23,441 nt of DNA from a virus: the IMG/VR virus record IMGVR_UViG_3300040751_000800, positions 1-23,441 of that record. One strand, 5' to 3'. Below are positions 8,701-17,116 of this stretch, piece after piece (the stretch's first letter is position 1; each line of letters opens with the position of its first letter). The notes below the pieces were generated by a model that was not told the DNA's origin, ran no database searches, and saw only the letters and a list, made by a program, of their open reading frames with translations. A program made the translations under genes and the position numbers.

Positions 8701-9974
8701 TCTACGTTCCTGAGACCGACTATGTCGGAACCGAAGCAGCAGTCCGGAACTATGATCCGAGTTTTGGGTTAATAGCCAAGGAAGCATCCCGACTAGCACT
8801 GGGAGACACCACTCAGTCCTTGGCATTGTCCTTGGGGGCAATGTCAGAGGCAGAGAAGGAAGGTAAGATCACAAAAGAAGAGTACGAGCAGTCTAAGTTC
8901 TTTGATCCGAATATCAAGTACGATGATTCTTTTACAGTAGCCAAGGCCCGATTGCTCAAGGAGAGAATGGACCAGGAGAGACTGTATGAATACTATCTGC
9001 AGCAGATGTCTGGTTCTGACTATGTAGCTGGATTCCTGGGTCTTATTGCAGGTTCGATTCCTGATCCGATCAACTTTATTCCGATGCTTGGGTCCATGAG
9101 CAAAGCAGCAAGAGCACTGGAGTACGCAAGAGTAACGAGCAGGGTAGCCAAACGAGGGATTTTGGGAGCAGCAGATGCTGCCATTGCTTCAACTTTGGTC
9201 TCTCCGTTACTGATGGCAGAACGTGGAACGTACCAACAAAAGTACGATGTACAAGATGCTTTGATCGATATTGGACTCGCTACCGGAATCGGATTCGGAT
9301 TCGGATCTCTCCTCGGAAGAATTAAAGCAGGCGATAGTTTTCCTCCAAGAGCAACCTCGGTTGAAGATGTAAAGACCTATGCTCCGGAGTTGTCGAATCG
9401 ATTAGATACGATGGTTCCAGATGACACGGTGCTTCTTCAAGATGCTTTCTATACAAACCGGATGAGACAGATCATTGACGGAGTACCTCCGGAGATGAGA
9501 GCAAGAGCAGTCAGCAAGGCAATCACTCAGTCTTCCTTGGGAGAACCGATCAACGTCAATGCAGAGATGCAGACTGTTCTGAAGATTGAACCGTCTAAAC
9601 CGTTAGAGTACGGAGACACTGTTAGTCTGAATGGTGTGGAATACAAGGTTGATGAAATTATTGGAGATCGGATTGTTATCAATGGACCGAAAGGGGAAGA
9701 GTTATATGTGCAGTATAAATATCCAGATCCAGACTACACAGTAGCCAGAACCGAAGATCCGATTCCTCTAGTTGATGAAGTAATCGAAGCAGTCGAAAAA
9801 CAATCTGATGAAGAACTGGATAGCGGAATCCGAGAACTGGAAGCACAGAATCTACTGAAGGATGACGATGCCAAGGAGTTGGTACGGCTGGAAGATCTGA
9901 CCACAGAACAAGCCAATCGGGAAATCGAAGAATACTATGCCAATGTTTCTTACTGTGTGATGCGTAATGGCTAA
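8697..9974 (+). CDS. Putative DNA-ejection/internal virion protein with hydrophobic segments
   Basis: A 425-residue protein joined to its neighbours by overlaps of 4 and 8 bases. The N-terminal 110 residues are helical. Two stretches near residues 108-130 (YVAGFLGLIAGSIPDPINFI) and 150-210 (ILGAADAAIASTLVSPLLMA, then GLATGIGFGFGSLLG) are Gly/Ala-rich and hydrophobic, like membrane-active parts of ejection proteins. Residues about 300-345 form a small beta-rich segment (YGDTVSLNGVEYKVDEIIGD). The C-terminal 80 residues are highly acidic. No lytic transglycosylase or other enzyme motif was seen. Role as an ejected protein is inferred from context. Confidence 0.55.
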   Translation: MIYVPETDYVGTEAAVRNYDPSFGLIAKEASRLALGDTTQSLALSLGAMSEAEKEGKITKEEYEQSKFFDPNIKYDDSFTVAKARLLKERMDQERLYEYYLQQMSGSDYVAGFLGLIAGSIPDPINFIPMLGSMSKAARALEYARVTSRVAKRGILGAADAAIASTLVSPLLMAERGTYQQKYDVQDALIDIGLATGIGFGFGSLLGRIKAGDSFPPRATSVEDVKTYAPELSNRLDTMVPDDTVLLQDAFYTNRMRQIIDGVPPEMRARAVSKAITQSSLGEPINVNAEMQTVLKIEPSKPLEYGDTVSLNGVEYKVDEIIGDRIVINGPKGEELYVQYKYPDPDYTVARTEDPIPLVDEVIEAVEKQSDEELDSGIRELEAQNLLKDDDAKELVRLEDLTTEQANREIEEYYANVSYCVMRNG

Positions 9975-12558
9975 GAAAGATCCCTGTTTAAATATAGCAG
10001 TCAACGAGAAGTTCGGAGTTTCGGAAGATGTTGCCAAGGAACTGGTAGATCGTCTGAAGAAAGAGAAGGCACTGCTGCAGGGAGATCCGGACTACGAGGT
10101 CAAGTTCAAACGGGCAGCAGGAGAGATGTCCAACCAGATGAAACAGGCACTGGCATTTGCAAAACGAGCACGGAAGTCTCAGGCCATTATCAATTCAAAG
10201 TTGGATCAGAGGATCGTCAATAACCCGAAGGCCGCAGCAGAACTGGAAAAGTATCTGGTCGGTAGACAGAGTTATCGCAGACAGTCTGATGGGATCATGG
10301 AGTTGGATTCGATAGCAGGGCAACAGCAGTCCAAACGGAGAGAACGTTTAGGTCGAGTCATCCATGCCCTGGGAGTCAAAGGAGCATTTGCTCTGGCAAA
10401 GCCATCGGTTATGGGAAAGTACTTCCCTTTCGGTCAGGGTCTTTTCGATGATGTGAATTTCCATCGGGATCTGGTGATTGAACTCTTTGATGTCCCGAAT
10501 GGCAAACAGGGAACCAACAACATCCAGGCTCAGAAGATGGCTCAGGCCATTATTTCAGAAAAGCGAGATGTGATTGCGAGACTGAGAGCAAACGGGGTGA
10601 ATATCGGTTGGTTAGCCGATCATGTAACTACACAGTACCACGATTCAGTAGCAATTCGCTCAGGTGGCTTTGAGGCAACCGGACTGTTGAGAAAAGGGCT
10701 ATCGGAAGAAGAAGCCTTTCAGCGTTGGGCAAAACGTCTCTATGACCCGAATAACGAGAGACAGGGATTACTGGACATGGACCGGACCTTTGTCAAGCCA
10801 TCAGGCGAGACAGTTGTTGATCCAGATCAGAGAATGAAGTTTCTACGAGAAGTCTACAACAATATCATCTCTGGAGATCGCAAGGTTCATGAACTGGTTC
10901 CGACTGAGGCAAACGTAGGTCAGATGTCTTTGGCTTCCAAGGTTTCTCAGAGCAGGCAGTTGCATTTCAGAGATGCAGATTCATGGTTAGCGTACAACAA
11001 CGAGTATGGTCATCGGAACCCTGTGACTGCTGTGCTGACGGGACTAGAAAGAATTTCTGACGATCTGGAACTGATCAACCGAATGGGGCCGAATCCGGAT
11101 GCTGCTTTCAAGAGACTGCTGGCGAATACAGAATTGACCGCAGGAGAGAAAAACGTAATCCAGAGTCACTTTGACATGGTTTCCGGAAAAGCCTTTGAGA
11201 TTGCCAATCCAACGATCCATCAGTGGGAAACCGGAATTGCTTCTCTGCAAACCATGTCCAAACTCGGTAGTGCCGTATTCAGTGCGTTTTCTGATCCGAT
11301 CTACACGGCATTTACTCGCAGTTATCACGGAGTGAACATCTTCAGTGCTTATTACGATACTTATCGTACTGCTTTACAGTCCCTGGGGAGCAAAGAAATT
11401 AAGGAATTCGGTACTCTACTCGGTCTTGGACTAGAGGGAGCAGTTGGTTCTGCAGCATCACGATTTGCTCCAGCACGTTCAGCCACTCAGTATCTTTCCG
11501 GAGCAACCGATAACTTCTTCCGGTGGAACCTGTTGAATGGTTGGACAAACTTCATGCGCCAAGGTGCGGCTTACATGATGGCTAGAGACATGGTCAATGC
11601 GGCAAAGAAACCATGGAATCGTTTGAATGAACGTTATCGTTACGTCCTGTCTCAGTACGGAATCACAGAAGCAGATTGGGAAGCCATCAAGAAGTTACCG
11701 AGGACCAAGGTTTCTGGAATTGAAATCATTTCTCCCCATGGAGTCCGACAAGCCATTGACAACGGAGCAGTCCCACCGGATAGCGTAGCAAAAGCGAGAG
11801 AACTGGCAGACAAGGTCCAGATGTTCCTCGTTGGGGAAAACACGATGGCAGTTATTGAGCCTGGAGCACGGGAACAAGCCTATATGCGAAGAGTTCCCTT
11901 CGGTGGAGAGGGAGCAGGAAAAGCAGGGACTGCATCCGGCATGGCCGCAAGGCTCTTCTGGCAATTCAGAGGATTCCCGTTGTCAATGATGATCCGGAAC
12001 TTTCCACGGGTTGCCCAGATGGGTGCTCCTGCGATGTTTCATCTACTTCCGATGGTTGGTATCGGCTATGCCGTAAAGTCCGCTAAGGATGTCATGAAAG
12101 GCCGAGAACCACTTGATCCAAGAGACCCTGATAACATCTATAAAATTGCAGTCTCCGGTGTGTTGCAAAGTGGGTTCGGAGGACTAGCTGGAGACTTCTT
12201 GATTAACGATGTTCGCAAGTACGGTTATGGTCTTGCCGATTTACTCGGTGGACCTACAATTAGCACAGCACAAGATGTATTTGCAGTCGGTGGAGCAACA
12301 GCCGCAGTACTGAGAGGAGATGAAGAAATCGGAGAGATTGGAGAAAGTCTTTGGAAGGTCATCCGTAACAATACTCCTTATGTCAACTTCTGGGCTTCCA
12401 GAACAGCCTTTGACTACATGATTGATTACCAAGTTCGTGAAATGTTGAATCCAGGAAGTCTTACCAGAATGCAGAATCGTTTCCAACGAGAGAACAATCA
12501 GAACTTCTTGCCTGGACTTTCTCCTGCTGAAATCGTTCCGTATGGAGGATCTTTATGA
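9967..12558 (+). CDS. Very large internal virion / DNA-ejection protein (gp16-like position)
   Basis: An 863-residue protein, the last of the ejection block before the tail fibre. It begins with a short Cys-containing stretch (MAKKDPCLNIAVNEKFGV) and a Lys-rich helical region. The middle carries TDNFFRWNLLNGWTNFMRQG near residue 515, a pattern I recognise from long podovirus internal proteins. A Gly-rich segment with hydrophobic helices follows (residues about 640-780, including FWQFRGFPLSMMIRNFP). Together with the preceding 425-residue protein the total is 1288, near T7 gp16 (1318), so the pair may share that job. No transglycosylase motif was found in either. Its stop overlaps the fibre start (ATGA). 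Confidence 0.6.
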   Translation: MAKKDPCLNIAVNEKFGVSEDVAKELVDRLKKEKALLQGDPDYEVKFKRAAGEMSNQMKQALAFAKRARKSQAIINSKLDQRIVNNPKAAAELEKYLVGRQSYRRQSDGIMELDSIAGQQQSKRRERLGRVIHALGVKGAFALAKPSVMGKYFPFGQGLFDDVNFHRDLVIELFDVPNGKQGTNNIQAQKMAQAIISEKRDVIARLRANGVNIGWLADHVTTQYHDSVAIRSGGFEATGLLRKGLSEEEAFQRWAKRLYDPNNERQGLLDMDRTFVKPSGETVVDPDQRMKFLREVYNNIISGDRKVHELVPTEANVGQMSLASKVSQSRQLHFRDADSWLAYNNEYGHRNPVTAVLTGLERISDDLELINRMGPNPDAAFKRLLANTELTAGEKNVIQSHFDMVSGKAFEIANPTIHQWETGIASLQTMSKLGSAVFSAFSDPIYTAFTRSYHGVNIFSAYYDTYRTALQSLGSKEIKEFGTLLGLGLEGAVGSAASRFAPARSATQYLSGATDNFFRWNLLNGWTNFMRQGAAYMMARDMVNAAKKPWNRLNERYRYVLSQYGITEADWEAIKKLPRTKVSGIEIISPHGVRQAIDNGAVPPDSVAKARELADKVQMFLVGENTMAVIEPGAREQAYMRRVPFGGEGAGKAGTASGMAARLFWQFRGFPLSMMIRNFPRVAQMGAPAMFHLLPMVGIGYAVKSAKDVMKGREPLDPRDPDNIYKIAVSGVLQSGFGGLAGDFLINDVRKYGYGLADLLGGPTISTAQDVFAVGGATAAVLRGDEEIGEIGESLWKVIRNNTPYVNFWASRTAFDYMIDYQVREMLNPGSLTRMQNRFQRENNQNFLPGLSPAEIVPYGGSL

Positions 12559-15077
12559 CGGTCTCAGTACTCCGGAATCAAGTCCAGTACACAGGGAACA
12601 ATTCCACAACTCAATTTACTGTTAATTTTCCTTTCACCGAGAAGTCCCAGGTCAAGGTCTATCTAGATGGAACTCTTCAGACGATCACCACGCACTACAC
12701 TCTGACAGATCCGGACAGCACAGGAACCGTTACTTTTGTGACTGCACCAGGGACCGGAGTGGTTGTTTCCTTTATCCGAGAGACCGACTTTCTCCAGACA
12801 GTTGACTACGCAAATAATGACATTCTTGATGCTGAAACTTTAGAAGCGGCCTTCGACAAGTTAACGATGATGTGCCAGCAGGTAAAAAACCTTGCGGACA
12901 AGTCAGTTGGATTCGATGAAACAGTCAATGAGTCAGAAACAACCTCACTGAAATTAGCATCAGGAACCGGAGATCTTGCCGGAAAGCTACTGGCTTTCGA
13001 TGACTCTGGAAATTTTGTCACCACGCAAGAGATCGGAACATTTCGGGGCAATGACACTACGACCACTACAGCAGCCTATGTAGTCCGGGATCTGATCAGG
13101 GATTCATCGAATGACAATGTGTATTTCACGAAAGTAGATGCTCCATCGGGGACTCTCTTAACGAATACTACTTACTTTGAACTTCTTGTTGATGTCGAGA
13201 CTGTCAGAGGTCTGAAAGTCGATGCAGAAACTGCTAGGACGGGAGCAGAAACAGCACTGGCTTCTTTCCAGGGACAATACAAATCTTCGGCTACCGACCC
13301 ATACGGTGGTTCTGCTGATGCTGGAGACCTCTGGTACGATGAGACCAATTCGATATTAAAGTACTACACAGGATCTGCTTTTGAACCTGTCACTACTTCG
13401 TTAGCGACTGTTACCGGAAATTATTTAACGATTTCCAATCAAGTGATCACGGCTGGAGTGGTTCCGGTTTCCCTCGGTGGCACAGGCTCTACGACTGCTT
13501 CGGGAGCAAGGACTGCACTTGGGGTTTCAATTGGGTCTGATGTCCAAGCATATGATGCAGGACTCAACGATATTTCTTCTTTAGCCGTAACAGATGGCAA
13601 CATCATCGTAGGAGACGGAAGTAATTGGGTAGCGGAGTCTGGTTCAACAGCCAGAGCATCACTAGGGGTCACTATCGGATCTCAGGTCCAGGCTTGGGAC
13701 CAACAGTTAGACGATATCAGTGCTCTCGCAGTAACAGACGGAAATATTATTGTTGGTAATGGAACTACCTGGGTAGCGGAATCGGGTGCTACGGCTAGAG
13801 CGTCTCTGGGTTTGACCATCGGTACTGATGTCGAAGCGTACAGTTCCACCAATGCAGATTATTCAGATACCACAGCAAACTTCACGGGGACATTACAAAA
13901 CGGTGGTTCCAACGTAGTTGTAGACAGTGATATTGGTTCCTCGGTTCAAGCCTATGATGCAGACACTGCAAAGTATGACGATACAACAGCCAATTTTACC
14001 GGAACCCTCCAGAACGGAGGGAGTAACGTTGTTGTTGATTCAGACATCGGATCTTCGGTCCAAGGGTATGACGCTGACACGGCTAAGTACGATGACACCA
14101 CAGCAAACTTTACGGGGACTCTCCAGAATGGGGGGTCTAATGTAGTGGTCGATTCAGACATCGGATCTACGGTTCAAGCCTATGATGCGGATTTATCTAC
14201 AATCGCAGGACTGTCGAGTGCGGATGGGAACTTCATTGTTGGGTCTGCAACCGGATGGGTAGTCGAGTCTGGAGCAACCGTAAGAACTTCTCTCGGATTA
14301 GCTATCGGAACGGATGTACAAGCCTATGATGCGGACACCGCAAAGTACGATGACACTACAGCTAATTTCACAGGCACACTCCAAAATGGTGGATCAAACG
14401 TTCTTGTTGACTCAGATATTGGAAGCACAGTTCAAGCGGCAGGTTCGTACCTAACTTCAGTTGATTTAACTTCTAACGTCACAGGGACTCTTCCTGTAGC
14501 TAACGGAGGAACTGGAGTTACTTCTTTAGCATCACTGAATGCTGCTGATCTTGGATCGAATAATGGGGTGTCTAACGCTACAGACGGATATGTTCTGACT
14601 GCCGATGGGACAGGTGGCGTTGCGTGGGAAGCGGCAACAGGTGGATCAGCAATCAGTAATGTGGTTGAAGATTTAAGTCCGCAGCTCGGTGGGAACCTGG
14701 ATGTCAATGGGCAGTCCATCGTTTCGGTTTCAGCAGGGAACATCGCAATTACACCGGACACCACAGGCAAAATAATTCTTGACGGACTTTCGTGGCCCAC
14801 GGCAGACGGGACTGCAGATCAGGTATTAAAGACCGATGGTGCTGGCAATCTCAGCTTTGTGGATCAGTCAGGAGGTGGTGGCTCTGGCAGTTACATCGAA
14901 CACGCAAACAGTATCAGTGACAGCGTCACCGTAGCATCCGGTAATAATCGACTCTATATCGGAGACACCACGTTTAGCGGAACTCTGACGATTGAAGGTA
15001 AATTAGTTTCTATCGATGGTCCGTTTAATTTAACGGGAACGGCAAACATAACAGGAACCCTTTCAGTGAGACACTAA
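12555..15077 (+). CDS. Tail fibre protein with T7 gp17-like N-terminal anchor and repeat shaft
   Basis: An 840-residue fibre. Residues 1-120 match the T7 tail-fibre N-terminal domain pattern (VQYTGNNSTTQFTVNFPF, VKVYLDG, HYTLTD, VVSFIRETDFLQTVDYA, then a helix with DKLTMMCQQVKNLAD), which attaches the fibre to the nozzle. A helix (about 208-232) is followed by DLWYDETNSILKYYTGSAF, common in phage fibres. Residues about 318-630 form the shaft, built from two repeat types of 48 and 38 residues. A Gly-rich linker (GGGGSGSY) precedes a beta C-terminus ending in TLSVRH. No peptidase or depolymerase motif is visible, so receptor binding probably lies here or in the next protein. Confidence 0.85.
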   Translation: MTVSVLRNQVQYTGNNSTTQFTVNFPFTEKSQVKVYLDGTLQTITTHYTLTDPDSTGTVTFVTAPGTGVVVSFIRETDFLQTVDYANNDILDAETLEAAFDKLTMMCQQVKNLADKSVGFDETVNESETTSLKLASGTGDLAGKLLAFDDSGNFVTTQEIGTFRGNDTTTTTAAYVVRDLIRDSSNDNVYFTKVDAPSGTLLTNTTYFELLVDVETVRGLKVDAETARTGAETALASFQGQYKSSATDPYGGSADAGDLWYDETNSILKYYTGSAFEPVTTSLATVTGNYLTISNQVITAGVVPVSLGGTGSTTASGARTALGVSIGSDVQAYDAGLNDISSLAVTDGNIIVGDGSNWVAESGSTARASLGVTIGSQVQAWDQQLDDISALAVTDGNIIVGNGTTWVAESGATARASLGLTIGTDVEAYSSTNADYSDTTANFTGTLQNGGSNVVVDSDIGSSVQAYDADTAKYDDTTANFTGTLQNGGSNVVVDSDIGSSVQGYDADTAKYDDTTANFTGTLQNGGSNVVVDSDIGSTVQAYDADLSTIAGLSSADGNFIVGSATGWVVESGATVRTSLGLAIGTDVQAYDADTAKYDDTTANFTGTLQNGGSNVLVDSDIGSTVQAAGSYLTSVDLTSNVTGTLPVANGGTGVTSLASLNAADLGSNNGVSNATDGYVLTADGTGGVAWEAATGGSAISNVVEDLSPQLGGNLDVNGQSIVSVSAGNIAITPDTTGKIILDGLSWPTADGTADQVLKTDGAGNLSFVDQSGGGGSGSYIEHANSISDSVTVASGNNRLYIGDTTFSGTLTIEGKLVSIDGPFNLTGTANITGTLSVRH
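13506..14440 (+). repeat. Two interleaved coding repeat families in the tail fibre shaft
   Basis: Family A has a 144-base period starting at 13506, 13650 and 13794, and a partial copy just before 14280. It encodes LGV-IGSDVQAYDA, then DIS-LAVTDGNIIVG and WVAESG-TARAS. Family B has a 114-base period starting at 13869, 13983 and 14097, with a separated copy from 14355. It encodes TTANFTGTLQNGGSNVVVDS followed by DIGSSVQAYDADTAKYDD. The copies are nearly identical in protein but heavily different in DNA. Such repeats are expected to form a trimeric beta shaft, and copy number would set fibre length. Confidence 0.9.
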
Positions 15078-15772
15078 TGGCAGGAGAGATTCAACTTAAC
15101 AGCACCACGATGGCAACGGAGTCTTCTGGTACGATTACATTATCGAATGTGGACAGTGCTACCAACCGGACAAATCTGGGTCTTGGTTCAATGGCAACGC
15201 AAAATGCTAATGCTGTTGCAATCACAGGAGGGACTATTAACACGGTTCAACCTGCAACTGGACAAAGCCTGACCATTAAAGACGAAGACGGTAACACGGC
15301 AATTACCATTGGGACCGACAACACGGCAGCAGGATATTTAAGTCTGAATTTCGGCAGTTATCACGGCAGTTCTGGTGGAGCAGGTAGTGGCACTCTATCG
15401 GGTAATACTTTAAATGACTATGAAACTGGAACTTGGACCCCCAGCATTATTGGAGCTACTTTGTCTGGAGGTAGTGTGAGTGGTAGTTACACAAAAGTTG
15501 GAAGATTAGTAAGTCTGACAGCAGAATTTACAGGCGTTACTATTTCAAGTGTTTCTGGTTTTTCATACATTACTGGTTTCCCTTTTACTAGTTCTGCAAC
15601 ATCAGTGGGGAATATGGCCCATACTACGATGACAAGCATTGGTCAGGCAAGATTGGGGAGTGCTGGTTCGTCTGCTATTTTAACGCCACTCAATACAACG
15701 GGAGCAACTGGTCAATGGAATGCAGGATCAAGTAAATATATGACTTTCCAAATAACTTATCATGCGAGTTAA
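15077..15772 (+). CDS. Second tail fibre / receptor-binding protein
   Basis: A 231-residue, Ser/Thr/Gly-rich beta protein overlapping the long fibre gene by one base (TAATG). Residues 1-65 (LNSTTMATESSGTITLSNVD, then LGLGSMATQNANAVAITGGTI) resemble linker segments found at the ends of phage fibres. After a Gly/Ser-rich stretch (about 95-110), LNDYETGTWTPSIIGATLSG opens a C-terminal domain of a type common in distal fibre tips. This domain (about 112-231) is the best candidate for contact with the host surface. The DNA of this half is visibly richer in A+T than upstream genes, suggesting an exchanged module. Confidence 0.7.
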   Translation: MAGEIQLNSTTMATESSGTITLSNVDSATNRTNLGLGSMATQNANAVAITGGTINTVQPATGQSLTIKDEDGNTAITIGTDNTAAGYLSLNFGSYHGSSGGAGSGTLSGNTLNDYETGTWTPSIIGATLSGGSVSGSYTKVGRLVSLTAEFTGVTISSVSGFSYITGFPFTSSATSVGNMAHTTMTSIGQARLGSAGSSAILTPLNTTGATGQWNAGSSKYMTFQITYHAS

Positions 15773-15777
15773 AAATT

Positions 15778-16023
15778 ATGACAATTTTAAAACAAACTAT
15801 TACAGACAAAATCGAAATCGTTGGACAGTTTAACCACATTCAAGTTCGTGAAGCAATTCAAGTCTTAGAAGACGGACAAGTCATCTCACAATCCTACCAT
15901 CGCTATGTCGTAGCACCTGGCGAAACAAGCACAAATCCAAAAGTTTCTGCTGTCATTGCAGCAGTTCATACTCAGGAAATCAAAGATGCTTACCAAACAC
16001 ATTTAGCAGCACAAACCGACTAA
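15778..16023 (+). CDS. Small fibre-associated protein of unknown function
   Basis: An 81-residue soluble protein that starts 5 bases after the second fibre gene without a clear Shine-Dalgarno site. Pattern: a beta N-terminus (KIEIVGQFNHIQVREAIQVL), then ISQSYHRYVVAPGE and a helix with AVIAAVHTQEIKDAYQTHL. I recognise this layout from small proteins encoded next to fibre genes in marine-type phages, but no function is established to my knowledge. A fibre chaperone or tip component is a reasonable guess. It shares the A+T-rich composition of the preceding half gene. Confidence 0.6.
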   Translation: MTILKQTITDKIEIVGQFNHIQVREAIQVLEDGQVISQSYHRYVVAPGETSTNPKVSAVIAAVHTQEIKDAYQTHLAAQTD

Positions 16024-16036
16024 CAAGGCCGAGCAT

Positions 16037-16309
16037 ATGCCAGAGAACTTTGTAGCAGTATTAACAGATTTAGGTGGAACGATGGCTTCCCTAGCCTTTG
16101 CAGGGTATCTCATTGTGTACTTGCTCAAAGGGTTTGCAGAAGAGAGAAAAATCCATTTGGACAAAGATTCCCGTAATGATGATGAACTTCGATCTTTAAT
16201 GCGAGAGTCAAACTCTGCTTTGATTAGTACAATGCGTGAAACCAACACGATTCTATCGGAAATGAGAGTCGCAATATCGGAACTCAAAGAAACGATTCAT
16301 AATCGATGA
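16037..16309 (+). CDS. Membrane protein with coiled coil, candidate holin or spanin
   Basis: A 90-residue protein with one transmembrane segment at about residues 14-32 (MASLAFAGYLIVYLLKGFA), followed by a charged helix to the C-terminus (residues 35-88, heptad-like, Glu/Arg/Ser-rich). This layout of one N-terminal membrane helix and a cytoplasmic or periplasmic coiled coil matches small phage holin-like (BhlA-type) and inner-membrane spanin proteins. Position in front of the endolysin supports a lysis role. The choice between holin and spanin cannot be made from sequence. It overlaps the next gene by 4 bases (ATGA). Confidence 0.55.
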   Translation: MPENFVAVLTDLGGTMASLAFAGYLIVYLLKGFAEERKIHLDKDSRNDDELRSLMRESNSALISTMRETNTILSEMRVAISELKETIHNR

Positions 16310-16617
16310 AACTTCTACTGATCTTTTTTCTGTTTCTGGCAACGGTTGCTAAAGCTCACGAAGAACTCGATTACAAAACCCATTACTTATTTATGTGGAC
16401 AGGGAACTGTACGAATAGATTGATCCCCACTTACGAACAGAAGGGAGTCCCGTGGAACTTTGCGTTTTCGATGGCTAGCCAGGGTTGCTCCTGTGTGATC
16501 GATAAATTTAGAGAACAGTATAGCCAAACAGAAGTCATGTCTTTGACGGATGCAGAACGAGAAGAACGATCACTCTATTTCGCTCAAGTCTGTAGCGGAA
16601 TCACCAAGGAGATGTAA
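16306..16617 (+). CDS. Secreted Cys-containing lysis-cluster protein
   Basis: A 103-residue protein with a classic signal peptide: Lys at position 2, a hydrophobic core (LLLIFFLFLATVA) and a likely cut after AKA at residue 17. The mature part has four Cys (GNCTNR, QGCSCVIDKF, AQVCSGI), compatible with two disulfides in the periplasm. No lipobox is present, so it is not an o-spanin lipoprotein. It sits between two membrane proteins upstream of the endolysin, so a lysis or envelope role is inferred. The family was not recognised. Its stop shares one base with the next start (TAATG). Confidence 0.55.
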   Translation: MKLLLIFFLFLATVAKAHEELDYKTHYLFMWTGNCTNRLIPTYEQKGVPWNFAFSMASQGCSCVIDKFREQYSQTEVMSLTDAEREERSLYFAQVCSGITKEM

Positions 16618-16736
16618 TGGAAGAACTATTCAATCTAGCACTTGATACGGGATTTCTGGAAATGGGTCTGGTTGCCCTCGGTGCTCCAGCAGGACTCGTC
16701 TTCGGAGTCAAAATGTTCAAACGGATGAAGAAATGA
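16617..16736 (+). CDS. 39-residue membrane peptide, candidate small holin
   Basis: A short reading frame linked at both ends by overlaps (TAATG before, ATGA after), which supports that it is translated. The peptide has an acidic start (MEELFNLALDTG), one hydrophobic segment at about residues 13-30 (FLEMGLVALGAPAGLVFG) and a basic end (KMFKRMKK). That polarity, with the positive end in the cytoplasm, and the position immediately before the endolysin fit a minimal holin or pinholin. No family was recognised. Confidence 0.55.
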   Translation: MEELFNLALDTGFLEMGLVALGAPAGLVFGVKMFKRMKK

Positions 16737-17116
16737 TCGAAACTCGAAACTTCAAACATAGAGAACTCAGTTGTAATTGCTGTGGTGGCAATCAGATGAA
16801 CGTGGCTTTCTTAGAAAAACTACAGTTGATCCGAGATGAATATCAACAACCGATGGTCATTAGTTCTGCCTACCGATGTCCACGATATAACGATGAGATT
16901 TCATCCACTGGACCCACTGGACCACATACGACAGGAAGAGCCGTAGACATTCTGATCTACGGTCAGGAAGCCTATGATCTTATGAAACTTTGTCTCAAGT
17001 ACGGAATGACTGGACTCGGATTCAAGATGGCTGGACCGAGGAGTACTAGGTTTCTTCACTGTGACGATTTAACCAATACTGCGAAGTCTCCCCGTCCCTG
17101 GATCTGGTCTTACTGA
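16733..17116 (+). CDS. Endolysin, M15-type D-Ala-D-Ala carboxypeptidase/endopeptidase
   Basis: A 127-residue zinc peptidase of the peptidase M15_3 type, which cuts peptide cross-links in peptidoglycan. The substrate-cleft motif SSAYRCPRYND lies at residues 44-53. The zinc ligands are His65 and Asp72 in PHTTGRAVDI and His109 in FLHCDD. A CNCCGG cluster near residue 14-19 resembles the NFK-xEL-CxC start typical of these phage enzymes. There is no signal peptide, so access to the wall requires a holin, candidates for which lie just upstream. The end overlaps the convergent integrase gene by 7 bases. Confidence 0.9.
   Translation: MIETRNFKHRELSCNCCGGNQMNVAFLEKLQLIRDEYQQPMVISSAYRCPRYNDEISSTGPTGPHTTGRAVDILIYGQEAYDLMKLCLKYGMTGLGFKMAGPRSTRFLHCDDLTNTAKSPRPWIWSY

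Noticed and set aside
9288-9305. Short GGATTC tandem repeat
   Set aside because: It is only two to three units encoding GFGFGS in a Gly-rich hydrophobic segment; explained by coding composition.
9955-9980. Programmed frameshift joining the 425- and 863-residue ejection proteins
   Set aside because: No slippery heptamer is visible at the overlap; an independent ATG fits simple translational coupling as at other junctions.
13506-14440. CRISPR array or diversity-generating retroelement target
   Set aside because: Repeats are in-frame coding repeats of 48 and 38 residues without spacers; no reverse transcriptase or template repeat is visible in the window.
14432-14800. 122-codon open frame on the - strand inside the tail fibre gene
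   Set aside because: It lies wholly within a clear coding gene with motif support, has low-complexity Ser/Pro/Val composition, and no ribosome site or family resemblance.
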